A DNA stretch of 64,000 nt from Spelaeicoccus albus. GTDB lineage: Bacteria; Actinomycetota; Actinomycetes; Actinomycetales; Brevibacteriaceae. The position numbers were made by a program, and so were the translations under genes. The notes under the pieces are model-generated. The model saw only the letters and a list, made by a program, of their open reading frames with translations. It was not told where the DNA came from and searched no databases. Every line of letters begins with the position of its first letter. Position 1 is the stretch's first letter. Of the stretch, positions 52,118 through 61,212 are shown one piece after another. The DNA lies in contig NZ_JACBZP010000001.1 in NCBI RefSeq assembly GCF_013409065.1, positions 2,170,001 to 2,234,000 of the forward strand, in the 5' to 3' direction.

Positions 52118-53457
52118 CCATCGCGCTGTACGTCCTCGGCGTCTTGCTGCTCCTGCTCGGCGTGGCAATCTCGATCGCCCTGCACGAAATGGGGCACCTG
52201 CTGCCGGCCAAGAAGTTCGGCGTCAAGGTGAATCAGTACATGATCGGGTTCGGCCCCACAGTATTCTCCCGCCGGCGCGGCGAAACCGAATACGGCGTCA
52301 AGCTGTTGCCGCTCGGCGGGTACATCGCCATGATCGGCATGTTCCCGCCGAAGCCGGGCGGCGGCGTGCGCCGGTCGTCGACGGGCATGTTCCAGACCAT
52401 GATCGACGACGCTCGCAAGGTCTCGGCCGAGGAAATGGAACCCGGCGACGAAAAGCGTGCGTTCTACAACTTGTCGGTACCCAAAAAGCTCGTCGTGATG
52501 ATGGGCGGCCCGACAATGAACCTCGTGATAGGCATTGTGCTGCTGGCCGTCGTAGTCTGCGGCATCGGTTTCAAAACGCCCACCACCACCGTCGAGACGG
52601 TGTCGCAATGCGTCGTGGGAGCGCAACAGGCCGCGGCTCGGCAAAAGGACGGGGGCGCCGGCTGCAAACCGTCCGATCCGCGGTCGCCGGCCGTCAGCGC
52701 GCACGTGAAACAAGGCGATACGATCGAATCGATCGGCGGCACTCCCACCCCGACGTGGCAATCGCTCTCCCGAACGATTGAAAAGTCCGCCGGCGAAACG
52801 GTGCCGGTCGTCGTCGAACGATCGGGCCGCACGATCACGCTGCACGCGCACATCGCTACGAACAAGGTCGCCGAATACGACGCCGACGGCAATTACAAGA
52901 AGAACGCGGACGGCACCATCAAGACGCGCGAGGCCGGATTCTTTGGCGTGGGGCCGACGTATGACTACCACGGGCAACCGGTCACGGCGTTGCCGGCGGT
53001 CGTCGGGAACGACTTGGTGCGGATCTTCGACGCACTCGTGCATTTGCCGCAGCGGCTCACCGGAGTCGCGCAGTCCGCCTTCACATCCGCGCCGCGGGCG
53101 CAGAACAGCCCGGTGGGCATGATCGGCATTGGCCGTGCCGCCGGCGAGATCGCCACGACGCACACGATCGACGTGGAAGGAAAGATCGCCATCGGCGTCA
53201 ATCTGCTTGCCACGTTGAACATGTTCCTGTTCGCGTTCAACCTGGTACCGCTGTTGCCGCTGGACGGCGGCCACATTGCCGGCGCGCTCTTCGAGGGCAT
53301 TCGCCGCCGCATGGCCGCGTGGTCCGGTCGGGCCGATCCCGGGCCGGCGGACGTGGCCAAACTGATGCCCGTGACCTATGTCGTCGTCGGGCTGATGTTA
53401 GCGATGACACTCCTTTTGGGCTACGCCGACATCGTCAAACCGATCAAGCTCTTCTAA
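52114..53457 (+). CDS. rseP: Site-2 (RseP/Rip-like) membrane metalloprotease
   Basis: The 447-residue intramembrane zinc protease has HEMGH (H24, E25, H28) in its first membrane segment, a PDZ region (about 195-270, KQGDTIESIGGTPTPTWQSL) and the third-ligand motif PLLPLDGGHIAGAL. Additional membrane segments lie at both ends. Such proteases cut anti-sigma factors and other membrane proteins. It sits between dxr and ispG, the standard arrangement in actinobacteria, and overlaps dxr by ATGA. Confidence 0.93.
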   Translation: MTIALYVLGVLLLLLGVAISIALHEMGHLLPAKKFGVKVNQYMIGFGPTVFSRRRGETEYGVKLLPLGGYIAMIGMFPPKPGGGVRRSSTGMFQTMIDDARKVSAEEMEPGDEKRAFYNLSVPKKLVVMMGGPTMNLVIGIVLLAVVVCGIGFKTPTTTVETVSQCVVGAQQAAARQKDGGAGCKPSDPRSPAVSAHVKQGDTIESIGGTPTPTWQSLSRTIEKSAGETVPVVVERSGRTITLHAHIATNKVAEYDADGNYKKNADGTIKTREAGFFGVGPTYDYHGQPVTALPAVVGNDLVRIFDALVHLPQRLTGVAQSAFTSAPRAQNSPVGMIGIGRAAGEIATTHTIDVEGKIAIGVNLLATLNMFLFAFNLVPLLPLDGGHIAGALFEGIRRRMAAWSGRADPGPADVAKLMPVTYVVVGLMLAMTLLLGYADIVKPIKLF

Positions 53458-53460
53458 ACT
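53455..53460 (+). promoter_or_regulatory. -10 box of ispG (leaderless)
   Basis: TAAACT includes the stop codon of the preceding protease gene and ends 6 bases before the ispG GTG. Confidence 0.45.
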
Positions 53461-53466
53461 GGGGGA

Positions 53467-54624
53467 GTGAGTGTCAATCTTGGAATGCCCGCCAGCCCCC
53501 CACCGGTACTGGCGCCGCGCCGCAAAACCCGCAAGATCAAAGTCGGCAAGGTAGAAGTCGGCGGCGATGCCCCGATCAGCGTGCAGTCGATGACCACGAC
53601 GAAGACTACCGACATCAACGGCACGTTGCAGCAGATCGCCGAGTTGACCGCTGCCGGGTGCGATATCGTCCGGGTGGCCTGTCCGAGCGCGGACGACGCC
53701 GAAGCGCTGCCGGCCATCGCGCACAAGTCGCAGATCCCGGTGATCGCCGATATCCACTTCCAGCCGAAGTACGTGTTTGCGGCGATCGATGCCGGATGCG
53801 CCGCCGTCCGCGTCAATCCGGGCAATATCCGCAAGTTCGACGACCAGGTGAAGGAGATCGCCGCTGCGGCCAAGGACGCCGGCGTGTCCATTCGGATCGG
53901 CGTCAATGCCGGCTCGCTGGATCGGCGGTTGCTGGAAAAGTACGGCAAGGCCACCCCGGAGGCTCTCGTCGAGTCGGCGGTCTGGGAGGCGTCGCTGTTC
54001 GAAGAGCACGGTTTCCACGACTTCAAGATTTCCGTCAAACACAATGATCCGGTCGTCATGGTGCGGGCCTACGAGCTCTTGTCCGAGCGCGGCGACTGGC
54101 CATTGCATTTGGGCGTCACCGAGGCAGGGCCGGCCTTCCAAGGAACCATCAAATCGGCTACCGCGTTCGGCGCGTTGCTCTCCCAGGGCATCGGCGACAC
54201 GATCCGTGTCTCCCTGTCGGCCCCGCCCGTTGAGGAAGTGAAGGTCGGCGCGCAGATCCTGCAATCGCTGAACCTGCGTCCGCGCAAGCTGGAAATCGTG
54301 TCCTGCCCGAGCTGCGGACGTGCGCAAGTCGACGTGTATTCGTTGGCCGACAAGGTCACGGCCGGGCTCGAAGGCATGGAGGTGCCGTTGCGCGTGGCGG
54401 TCATGGGCTGCGTCGTCAACGGCCCAGGAGAGGCCCGCGAGGCCGATCTCGGCGTCGCATCGGGCAACGGAAAGGGACAGATCTTCGTCAAGGGCGAGGT
54501 CATCAAGACGGTGCCGGAGTCGCAGATCGTCGAAACGCTCATCGAAGAGGCCGGCAGGCTCGCGGAAACCATGGACGTGCCGGAAGGCTCGGATGCCGCC
54601 GCGCCGCAGGTGCAGGTCGGATAA
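53467..54624 (+). CDS. ispG: 4-hydroxy-3-methylbut-2-en-1-yl diphosphate synthase
   Basis: The 385-residue [4Fe-4S] enzyme makes HMBPP in the non-mevalonate pathway. [41 protein letters not shown], the cluster ligands SCPSCGR and the [11 protein letters not shown] segment are intact. The GTG start leaves a short proline-rich N-terminal extension typical of actinobacteria. It is separated from the protease by 9 bases but has its own -10 box. Confidence 0.96.
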   Translation: MSVNLGMPASPPPVLAPRRKTRKIKVGKVEVGGDAPISVQSMTTTKTTDINGTLQQIAELTAAGCDIVRVACPSADDAEALPAIAHKSQIPVIADIHFQPKYVFAAIDAGCAAVRVNPGNIRKFDDQVKEIAAAAKDAGVSIRIGVNAGSLDRRLLEKYGKATPEALVESAVWEASLFEEHGFHDFKISVKHNDPVVMVRAYELLSERGDWPLHLGVTEAGPAFQGTIKSATAFGALLSQGIGDTIRVSLSAPPVEEVKVGAQILQSLNLRPRKLEIVSCPSCGRAQVDVYSLADKVTAGLEGMEVPLRVAVMGCVVNGPGEAREADLGVASGNGKGQIFVKGEVIKTVPESQIVETLIEEAGRLAETMDVPEGSDAAAPQVQVG

Positions 54625-54627
54625 GCT
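54622..54627 (+). promoter_or_regulatory. -10 box of the GNAT gene (leaderless)
   Basis: TAAGCT overlaps the ispG stop codon and ends 6 bases before the ATG. Confidence 0.45.
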
Positions 54628-54633
54628 TCGGCC

Positions 54634-55518
54634 ATGACGGCAGAAGTTCGGGTCGGGACGGAGCTGCGGCTCTTGACGCGTGCCGACACGCCCGCCGTCC
54701 GGAGACTGTGCGATCTCGATCCGGTGTCGAACGTGTTCCTTGCCGGGCGCCTGGAGCTGACGGGTAGCGCGGACGCCGGAGCTCTCGGCGGGCAACTCTG
54801 GGGCTTCTTCCGGTCGGGACAGCTGGCGTCGGCGTTGTGGTACGGAGCCAACATCATCCCGGTGAATGCGCAGCCGGACGGCGTCGAAGCGTTTGCTCAG
54901 ATGCTCGACGCCCGCACCACCCACCCGTCGTCGATAGTGGGTCCGGCCGGGCCGGTGCTGGACCTGATCACCCGGCTGCCGCACTGGCCGTCGCCTCGGG
55001 AGGTTCGCGGCAACCAGCCCGTCATGGTGCTCTCCGGGCCACCGGCCGTCGCCGCCGATCCGCAGGTCCGTCGAGCCGTGCCGACGGACGCCGACGTCAT
55101 CTACCCGGCTAGCGTCGCCATGTTCACCGAAGAAGTCGGCTACTCGCCCGTCGCCGGCGATCGCAGGGGCGACTACCGGCGCCGGGTCGATTATCTGATC
55201 TCGCGCGGGCACACGTTCGCTCGAATCGACGAGATGTCCGAGGAATGGCCGGCCAAGGGCCACCGACAAGCGACCTTCAAGGCGGATCTGGGCGCCGTCA
55301 GCCGTTCGGTCGCTCAAGTGCAGGGCGTGTGGGTGCATCCCGCCTATCGCGGCCGCGGGCTGAGCGAATCCGGCATGGCAGCCGTCGCGTTCGCCGCCCG
55401 GAGAGACGTGGCGCCCATTGTGAGTCTCTACGTGAACGATTTCAACGACGCGGCAAGGGCGGCGTACCGGCGGGTGGGATTTACGGACGTCGGCACGTTT
55501 GCGACGGTGCTCTACTAG
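54634..55518 (+). CDS. DUF4081-GNAT family acetyltransferase
   Basis: The 294-residue protein has an N-terminal DUF4081-like half (LDPVSNVFLAGRLE, GFFRSGQLASALWYGANIIPV) and a C-terminal GNAT domain with the acetyl-CoA-binding loop VWVHPAYRGRGLSESGM and the closing YVNDFNDAARAAYRRVGF. This pair is regularly found after ispG in actinobacteria. The acetyl acceptor is unknown. Confidence 0.88.
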   Translation: MTAEVRVGTELRLLTRADTPAVRRLCDLDPVSNVFLAGRLELTGSADAGALGGQLWGFFRSGQLASALWYGANIIPVNAQPDGVEAFAQMLDARTTHPSSIVGPAGPVLDLITRLPHWPSPREVRGNQPVMVLSGPPAVAADPQVRRAVPTDADVIYPASVAMFTEEVGYSPVAGDRRGDYRRRVDYLISRGHTFARIDEMSEEWPAKGHRQATFKADLGAVSRSVAQVQGVWVHPAYRGRGLSESGMAAVAFAARRDVAPIVSLYVNDFNDAARAAYRRVGFTDVGTFATVLY

Positions 55519-55550
55519 CGCGACGTCCCGCCCGCCGAGTGGTGATGTAC

Positions 55551-55556
55551 TAGCAT
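55551..55556 (+). promoter_or_regulatory. -10 box of the RHH gene (leaderless)
   Basis: TAGCAT lies 7 bases before the ATG of the 46-residue RHH gene. A 12-base fragment of the hairpin-repeat arm (CGCCGAGTGGTG, 55533-55544) lies just upstream. Confidence 0.5.
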
Positions 55557-55563
55557 TCTAGAC

Positions 55564-55704
55564 ATGGCGGAAAAGAAGACGCAGTTCAACGTGTATTTGC
55601 CTCCCGATCTTGTCAAACGCATCAAACACCGCAGCATCGATGAAGAGCTCAGCCTGTCGGCGCTCGTCCAAAAAGTCTTCGAAGACTATCTGAGGCAGCG
55701 ATGA
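55564..55704 (+). CDS. Small ribbon-helix-helix protein
   Basis: This 46-residue protein is a minimal ribbon-helix-helix (CopG/Arc-like) DNA-binding protein. [19 protein letters not shown] forms the beta strand and first helix, and [18 protein letters not shown] the second helix. Its stop overlaps the ATG of the VOC gene (ATGA), so the two are coupled. It may regulate its own operon. No toxin-like partner follows, so an antitoxin role is not indicated. Confidence 0.8.
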   Translation: MAEKKTQFNVYLPPDLVKRIKHRSIDEELSLSALVQKVFEDYLRQR

Positions 55705-56456
55705 GCGGCATGAACGAACTCACCGTCCGGCCGGTTCGGTTCACCGCCCATCCGGATGTGTTTCACGGCCTGTTGGAGGCTTTGGGCGCCGTGACGCTGG
55801 CTCGCCACGGGTCGACTGCGCTCTACCGGACCGGATCCGGCTTGCTGGAGATCCGTGGTACCGACGAGGTCGACCCGCTGACCGGCTTGACGGCGATGGG
55901 ATTCGTCACCGCGAACCTCGCGCAGCTGCCGGCGCCGTCGCGGTTTCTCGACAAGGCCCGGCTGACCGCGGACGTCGGCCCGGCAAAAGGCGCAGCACTG
56001 GAACTGACCGCCGGTGACGGCCTGACGATAGCTATCGACCTTGCGCCGTCCGGCGACCGGGATCCGGCGCGATCCGGCGACGCGGACCCCGAGCTGTCCG
56101 TCGTGCCGATCTGGATGACCACCCAAGTGTCGGCGGCGGCCGAGGCGTTGCAGACCCTCGGATTCGCCCGCCGGCTCAGCGCCGACAGCGGCGTGTGGGT
56201 CGATCTCGTCGGGCGCGGCGCTGCCAACGGCCTCGTCGCCGTCCACTACGAGGACGGCGATCCCGACGTCATTCTGGCCTTTGAATACGCCGGCGACCTT
56301 GGCGAACTCCAAAGCCGGATGCGCTCTCACGGCATTGTGACGCCGATAGTTGACGAGAACTACGCCCGGACGCTCCGCCTTCTCGATCCCGACAACGAAG
56401 CGGAAATCTGGGTCAACGAGGTCATGACCGACACGTACGGCTATCAGCGCGGCTGA
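55701..56456 (+). CDS. VOC (glyoxalase/bleomycin-resistance fold) protein
   Basis: The 251-residue protein looks like a two-module VOC-fold protein: [22 protein letters not shown] begins the first module and [21 protein letters not shown] the second, which ends [24 protein letters not shown]. The metal ligands are not obvious by eye. A short Asp/Arg/Ser linker separates the modules. It is translationally coupled to the RHH gene, which suggests specific regulation. The substrate is unknown. ATG 55710 is an alternative start. Confidence 0.72.
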   Translation: MSGMNELTVRPVRFTAHPDVFHGLLEALGAVTLARHGSTALYRTGSGLLEIRGTDEVDPLTGLTAMGFVTANLAQLPAPSRFLDKARLTADVGPAKGAALELTAGDGLTIAIDLAPSGDRDPARSGDADPELSVVPIWMTTQVSAAAEALQTLGFARRLSADSGVWVDLVGRGAANGLVAVHYEDGDPDVILAFEYAGDLGELQSRMRSHGIVTPIVDENYARTLRLLDPDNEAEIWVNEVMTDTYGYQRG

Positions 56457-56475
56457 CCGGCGTCCGCGTGTCCGA

Positions 56476-56481
56476 TAGGCT
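56476..56481 (+). promoter_or_regulatory. -10 box of proS
   Basis: TAGGCT lies about 43 bases before the proS ATG and would give a leader of some 35 bases ending in CGGGAGAA. Confidence 0.45.
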
Positions 56482-56523
56482 ACTGCTGGGTCAATCACCG
56501 CGCCAACTTTCCGGGAGAACTGC

Positions 56524-58323
56524 ATGCCGATGCGTCTATCAACCCTCTTTGTCCGCACGTTGAGGGAGGATCCGGTCGACGCCGAAGTCGCCAGTCACAA
56601 GCTCCTGGTTCGTGCCGGCTATATCCGCCGCGCCGCGCCGGGTATCTACACATGGCTGCCGCTCGGGTTGAAAGTGCTGGGCAAAATCGAGCAGATCGTG
56701 CGTGAGGAGATGGCAGCCGCCGGAGCGCAAGAGGTGCATTTCCCCGCGCTATTGCCGCGCGAACCGTACGAGGCCAGCGGCAGATGGACCGATTACGGCG
56801 ACAATATGTTCCGGCTGAAGGACCGCCGCGGCAACGACTATGCGCTGGCTCCGACCCATGAAGAAGTCTTCGCCTTGCTGGTCAAGGATCTCTTCTCGTC
56901 GTACAAGGACCTGCCGACGACGATTTACCAGATCCAGACGAAATATCGCGATGAGGCCCGTCCCCGTGCCGGACTGCTGCGCGGGCGCGAATTCATCATG
57001 AAGGATGCCTACAGCTTCGATATCGACGATGCCGGGCTGGACGAGTCGTACCGCAAGCAGCGCGAGGCATACGTGCGTGCCTTTGACCGGATTGGTCTCG
57101 ACTACGTCATCGTCAAGGCGACCTCCGGCGCCATGGGCGGCTCGCGCAGTGAGGAATTCCTGCACCCCAGCGACATCGGCGAGGATTCATTCGTCCGCTC
57201 GCCGGGCGGGTACAGCGCGAATATCGAAGCGGTGACCACACCGGTGCCGCCAACCATCACGCTGGACGACGCTCCCGCCGCCCACGTCGAGGACACTCCC
57301 GATACGCCGACGATCGATACGCTCGTTGCCGCCGCCAATGCCGCGCATCCTCGTTCCGACCGGGCCTGGACGGCCGCCGACACGCTGAAGAACGTCGTGG
57401 TTGCCGTGACGCACCCGGACGGCAAGCGCGAGATAGTTGTGATAGGTGTGCCGGGGGACCGCGGAGTCGACCTCGACAGGGCAGAGGGATCGGGGCAGTT
57501 CGGTGCCGGCGAAGTCGAAGTCGAACCGGCGACGCCCGACGATCTGCAGGCCAATCCCGAATTGGTGAAAGGGTATATCGGGCCGACCCTCTTCACCTCG
57601 GACGGGGCGCAGGCGGTGCTTGGATCGGAAGGCACATCGGGCCTGCGCTATCTGGTCGATCCGCGAGTCGTGTCGGGCACGCGGTGGATCACCGGCGCCA
57701 ACGAACACGGACGCCACGTGTTCGAGCTGACCGCCGGGCGCGACTTCGTACCCGACGGCACTGTTGAAGCAGCCGAGGTGCGTGAAGGCGACGCTGCTCC
57801 CGACGGATCCGGGCCCCTGGAGATTGCCCGCGGCATTGAAATCGGACACATCTTCCAACTCGGGCGTATTTACGCCGAGGCACTGGACTTGAACGTCCTT
57901 GATGAGAACGGCAAACAAGTGGTGCCCACCATGGGGTCGTACGGCCTCGGGATCACCCGGGCGCTCGCAGCGGTGGCCGAGGGAAATCACGACGCCAAGG
58001 GCCTGATCTGGCCGAAGAATCTGGCGCCGGCCGATGTACACCTCATCGCCACCGGCAAGAATCCCGATATCGTCCCGGCGGCCGAAAAACTGGCCTCCGA
58101 CCTGGAGACAGCAGGCGTCGAGGTGCTTTTCGACGATCGTCCGAAGGTCTCGCCAGGCGTCAAGTTCGGCGACGCCGAACTGCTGGGCGTGCCGACTATC
58201 GTGGTCGTGGGCCGCGGATTGGCCGACGGCGTCGTCGAAGTGCGCGATCGCCGTACCGGCGAGGCCGAGAACGTGCCGGTCGACGAAGCCGCCAATGCGA
58301 TCACCCGCCGCGTCACCGCATAA
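56524..58323 (+). CDS. proS: Prolyl-tRNA synthetase
   Basis: The 599-residue class II synthetase charges tRNA-Pro. Motif 1 is around [18 protein letters not shown], motif 2 around [29 protein letters not shown], and motif 3 around [16 protein letters not shown]. The long insert between motifs 2 and 3 (about residues 225-400) is the editing domain that clears Ala-tRNA-Pro. The C-terminal anticodon-binding domain ends the protein. GGGAGAA precedes the ATG. Hairpin repeats follow the stop codon. Confidence 0.96.
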   Translation: MPMRLSTLFVRTLREDPVDAEVASHKLLVRAGYIRRAAPGIYTWLPLGLKVLGKIEQIVREEMAAAGAQEVHFPALLPREPYEASGRWTDYGDNMFRLKDRRGNDYALAPTHEEVFALLVKDLFSSYKDLPTTIYQIQTKYRDEARPRAGLLRGREFIMKDAYSFDIDDAGLDESYRKQREAYVRAFDRIGLDYVIVKATSGAMGGSRSEEFLHPSDIGEDSFVRSPGGYSANIEAVTTPVPPTITLDDAPAAHVEDTPDTPTIDTLVAAANAAHPRSDRAWTAADTLKNVVVAVTHPDGKREIVVIGVPGDRGVDLDRAEGSGQFGAGEVEVEPATPDDLQANPELVKGYIGPTLFTSDGAQAVLGSEGTSGLRYLVDPRVVSGTRWITGANEHGRHVFELTAGRDFVPDGTVEAAEVREGDAAPDGSGPLEIARGIEIGHIFQLGRIYAEALDLNVLDENGKQVVPTMGSYGLGITRALAAVAEGNHDAKGLIWPKNLAPADVHLIATGKNPDIVPAAEKLASDLETAGVEVLFDDRPKVSPGVKFGDAELLGVPTIVVVGRGLADGVVEVRDRRTGEAENVPVDEAANAITRRVTA

Positions 58324-58330
58324 GCTGCTT

Positions 58331-58353
58331 CGCCGAGTGGTGGCGAACGGCTG
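58331..58353. repeat. Lone arm of the hairpin repeat near proS
   Basis: CGCCGAGTGGTGGCGAACGG and the next three bases equal the outer and middle part of the left repeat arm. It is the mirror counterpart of the lone arm at 26988-27009. Confidence 0.8.
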
Positions 58354-58361
58354 ACCCGGCG

Positions 58362-58424
58362 CGTCGAGTGGTGGCGAGTGGCTGCGAAATCGCCGATTTC
58401 GCAGCCACTCGCCACCACTCGGCA
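58362..58424. repeat. Long intergenic hairpin repeat, copy 2
   Basis: Arms 58362-58391 and 58395-58424 pair around the same GCC loop as copy 1 and share its inner 8 bases (GCGAAATC/GATTTCGC). Only the outer tip has mismatches. Where copy 1 has A-T in the middle of the stem, copy 2 has G-C, so pairing is kept although sequence changed. It lies between the convergent proS and folE genes. Confidence 0.85.
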
Positions 58425-58457
58425 GGCGGTGAATCGCGGCAGCGGGAGGACCGGCTG

Positions 58458-59117
58458 TTATTTCACCAACGACAGGAACTCGGCTCGAGTGCTCGGATCG
58501 GTGCGCATGGCTCCGTGCAAGCTCGAGGTCAGTGTGCGTGCGCCGCGCGCTTGCACTCCGCGGATCGACATGCACATGTGCTCGGCCTCGATCACGACGC
58601 CCACGCCCCGGGGCCGGAGCGTCTCATCGAGCCAATTGCTGATTTGAGTCGTGAGACGTTCTTGAACCTGCAGACCGTGCGCGAAGAGCTCGACGGCCCG
58701 TGCCAGCTTCGACAGGCCGACTATCCGATCGCCGGGCAAATACGCCACGTGCGCGATGCCGGTGAACGGCAGCATATGGTGCGCGCACAGCGAATGCACC
58801 GGAATATCGCGGACCACGACCATCTCGTCGTACTTCTCGGTATTGGCGAACGTCGTGAGCGAGAACAGCGGCGGGGACAGCATCTCCGTCAGCGCATCGG
58901 CGACCCGCCGGGGTGTTTGCTCCAGCTCGGGGTCGTCGACGTCCTGCCCGAGTGCCGTCAGCAGATCGCGGACGGCGTCCTGCGCCGCCTGTCGCTCAAT
59001 GGCCGGTGCCGCACGAAGCAGTGCGGACTCGCCGTCCACGCCGGATCCGGCCTCGGCACCGGCGGCGGACCGCAGATCGCGCCGACCGTCGAACTCGGTC
59101 TCGGTGACTGTGCTCAT
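58458..59117 (-). CDS. folE: GTP cyclohydrolase I
   Basis: The 219-residue enzyme converts GTP to dihydroneopterin triphosphate for folate synthesis. The zinc site is in SLCAHHMLPF and IEAEHMCMSIRGVQ, and GDRIVGLSKLARAVELFA and QVQERLTTQIS complete the active site. The variable first 35 residues have no conserved feature. ATG 59117 overlaps the stop of the flavoprotein gene (ATGA), so folE is the second gene of that transcript and not in a fol cluster as is common. Confidence 0.95.
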   Translation of the reverse strand: MSTVTETEFDGRRDLRSAAGAEAGSGVDGESALLRAAPAIERQAAQDAVRDLLTALGQDVDDPELEQTPRRVADALTEMLSPPLFSLTTFANTEKYDEMVVVRDIPVHSLCAHHMLPFTGIAHVAYLPGDRIVGLSKLARAVELFAHGLQVQERLTTQISNWLDETLRPRGVGVVIEAEHMCMSIRGVQARGARTLTSSLHGAMRTDPSTRAEFLSLVK

Positions 59118-60340
59118 AGCGACTCCAGCGGCACATCGGAGTCGGCAAGCCGGGAGTCGTCGACCGAGCGGCCGGACGCGATCAACGCCTGCAGCGTCTC
59201 GTTGACGTCCCAGACATTCACGTTCATGGCAGCCGTGACGCGGGAGCCGGACAACCAGAATGCGATGAATTCGCGGGAACCGGTGTCGCCCCGCACCACG
59301 ACTCGGTCCCAGGGGACCGGATAGCCGCAGTATTCGAGACCGAGATCGTACTGGTCGGAGAAGAAGAACGGAACGTTCATGTACGCCTCGCCGGCGCCGA
59401 GCATATTGCGCCCGGCCGCCTGGCCTTGCGTCAGCGCGGTCGCCCAATGTTCGACGCGCAAGTCGATCCCGATGTCGGGACGCGTCACCGACGCCACGTC
59501 TCCGGCCGCGTAAATGCCCGGGACCGAGGTCTGCAGCGACGTGTCCACGGTGATGCCGTGCGTTGTGGCCGAAATCTCGAGGCCGGCCGACTCGGCCAGC
59601 TCCGTCCGAGGGGACGCGCCGATGCCGACAACCACGACGTCGGCGTCCACTCGTCCGTCGGCCGTTTCAATGCCGACGACCCGGCCGTTGTCGCTACCGA
59701 CGAAGCCCTTCACGTTGGCGTTCATCGTCAAGGTGACGCCGTGCTCGCGGTGCAGATCGGCGAAGACCTCGCCAATCTGCCGGCCGACCACCGCCTCGAG
59801 CGGAGTGGCGGCCATGTCGATGATTGTGACGTCGAGTCCGAGTTGCCGAGCAGAGGCGGCGACCTCGGAACCGATCCAGCCGGCGCCGACTATCGCAACG
59901 CTCGAGCTCGACTTCAATGCCGACCGCAGCTCCGTCATGTCCTCGAACGTGCGCAGATAGTGGATGCCCGCAAGATCGGCGCCCGGCAGCGGCAAATGCC
60001 GCGACGTGGACCCGGTGGCCACCAGGAGCCGGTCGAAGGGGATGGCATTGCCGCCGGCGTGTACGACCCGGGCATCGGTATCGATCTCGGTGACTTCGGT
60101 ACCCGTCATGAGTTCGATCTCGTGCGACGTGTAGAAGTCCGCCGGCAATGCGTCGGCCGATTCATCCGGATCGTCGCCGCGCAGGATCCCCTTCGACAAC
60201 GGCGGCCGCTCGTACGGAAGTCGCGGCTCATCGCCGATCAGAATAATGCGGCCGGTGAACTCGCTGTCGCGCAACGACTGCGCGGCTTGGGCACCGGCAA
60301 GCCCCCCGCCGACGATAACGAAAGTCGGTGAACTGTCCAT
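59114..60340 (-). CDS. Ferredoxin reductase-like FAD/NAD oxidoreductase
   Basis: The 408-residue flavoprotein matches rhodocoxin/putidaredoxin reductase-type enzymes. FAD binds at VIVGGGLAGAQAAQSL (residues 8-23), NAD at VAIVGAGWIGSEVAA, and YAAGDVAS and the C-terminal reductase domain (SDQYDLGLEYCGYP) follow. It would pass electrons from NAD(P)H to a ferredoxin, but no ferredoxin or P450 gene is adjacent. AGGAGAAGATC precedes the ATG. A SufR-like regulator is divergent, with an inverted repeat between them. Confidence 0.9.
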   Translation of the reverse strand: MDSSPTFVIVGGGLAGAQAAQSLRDSEFTGRIILIGDEPRLPYERPPLSKGILRGDDPDESADALPADFYTSHEIELMTGTEVTEIDTDARVVHAGGNAIPFDRLLVATGSTSRHLPLPGADLAGIHYLRTFEDMTELRSALKSSSSVAIVGAGWIGSEVAASARQLGLDVTIIDMAATPLEAVVGRQIGEVFADLHREHGVTLTMNANVKGFVGSDNGRVVGIETADGRVDADVVVVGIGASPRTELAESAGLEISATTHGITVDTSLQTSVPGIYAAGDVASVTRPDIGIDLRVEHWATALTQGQAAGRNMLGAGEAYMNVPFFFSDQYDLGLEYCGYPVPWDRVVVRGDTGSREFIAFWLSGSRVTAAMNVNVWDVNETLQALIASGRSVDDSRLADSDVPLESL

Positions 60341-60370
60341 GATCTTCTCCTGACCCGCAAATCGAATAGC

Positions 60371-60402
60371 TTTCTAAACTAACGTAACATTGATTTTAGA
60401 AA
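60371..60402. promoter_or_regulatory. Inverted repeat between divergent oxidoreductase and SufR-like genes
   Basis: TTTCTAAA (60371-60378) and TTTAGAAA (60395-60402) are perfect complements 16 bases apart in a markedly AT-rich 87-base gap. The position between two divergent starts suggests an operator of the regulator encoded on the right. Confidence 0.55.
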
Positions 60403-60427
60403 TGGTACATGCGACACTGGAAGAACG

Positions 60428-61177
60428 ATGACTGACGATCGAACTGCGACGAGCGACGACGTATCGCTGATTGGCGAATTGGCCGAGCCGACACGGCGCG
60501 CCGTCTACGAATTCGTCGCGGCCGGCGACGACTGGGTCAGTCGTGACGGTGTCGCGGCGGCAGTGGGACTCGGGCGGGCGGCCGTGGCGCGCCATTTGGA
60601 CCGGCTCGTCGACGTCGGACTGCTTGATCAGCGCTCGAAGCGACTGACCGACCGGACCGGGCCGGGCGCCGGAAGGCCCTCCAAGCAGTACCGGCGGTCA
60701 AGCCGCGAGGTTGGGGCATCGCTGCCGGCCCGCGACTATGAGTTGGCCGGCGAGCTCTTGGCCCGAGCCGTTGACGACGTCACGCGGAGCGGCAAGAATC
60801 TTCAAACGGCGTTGGACGACGAGGCGCGCGCGCTGGGCACGCAATTGGCCGGCGAGATGCGCGGCGCCGATGGCGGCGAGTTTGCGCGGACGGCGGATGG
60901 AACGGGTCGGGTGCGCAAGATGCTTGCCGTCTTGTCCGATCACGGCTATGAGCCGGTGCAGGTGGGCGAGGACGAGATCCAGCTGCGCAATTGTCCATTC
61001 CACCGGCTTGCCCGTGCGCATCCGGAACTGGTGTGCGGATTGAACGATGCATTACTGGAATCAGCCGTTGACGGCTACGGAAACACCGGGTACCGGGCAC
61101 GCTTCGAGCCGGAGGCCGGATTATGCTGCGTTCGGTTGCGCCGACAGTCGAGTTCCGGTCGGTCTACCGGCCGGTAA
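60428..61177 (+). CDS. SufR-like winged-helix regulator (COG2345 type)
   Basis: The 249-residue protein has an N-terminal winged helix (LAEPTRRAVYEFV, VSRDGVAAAVGLGRAAVARHLDRLVDVGLL) and the family wing GAGRPSKQYR. The C-terminal half carries cysteines in LRNCPFHRLARAHPELVCG and LCCVRL, the region that holds an iron-sulfur cluster in SufR-type regulators. Cluster binding here is inference. It is divergent from a ferredoxin reductase gene, which fits redox or iron sensing. GGAAG precedes the ATG. Confidence 0.83.
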   Translation: MTDDRTATSDDVSLIGELAEPTRRAVYEFVAAGDDWVSRDGVAAAVGLGRAAVARHLDRLVDVGLLDQRSKRLTDRTGPGAGRPSKQYRRSSREVGASLPARDYELAGELLARAVDDVTRSGKNLQTALDDEARALGTQLAGEMRGADGGEFARTADGTGRVRKMLAVLSDHGYEPVQVGEDEIQLRNCPFHRLARAHPELVCGLNDALLESAVDGYGNTGYRARFEPEAGLCCVRLRRQSSSGRSTGR

Positions 61178-61212
61178 CCCGGCAACAACTCCACTCTCGG
61201 CGTGCTCGGCTC

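Noticed and set aside
55564-56456. Toxin-antitoxin pair
   Set aside because: The partner of the RHH protein has a VOC-like fold and length, not a known toxin family.
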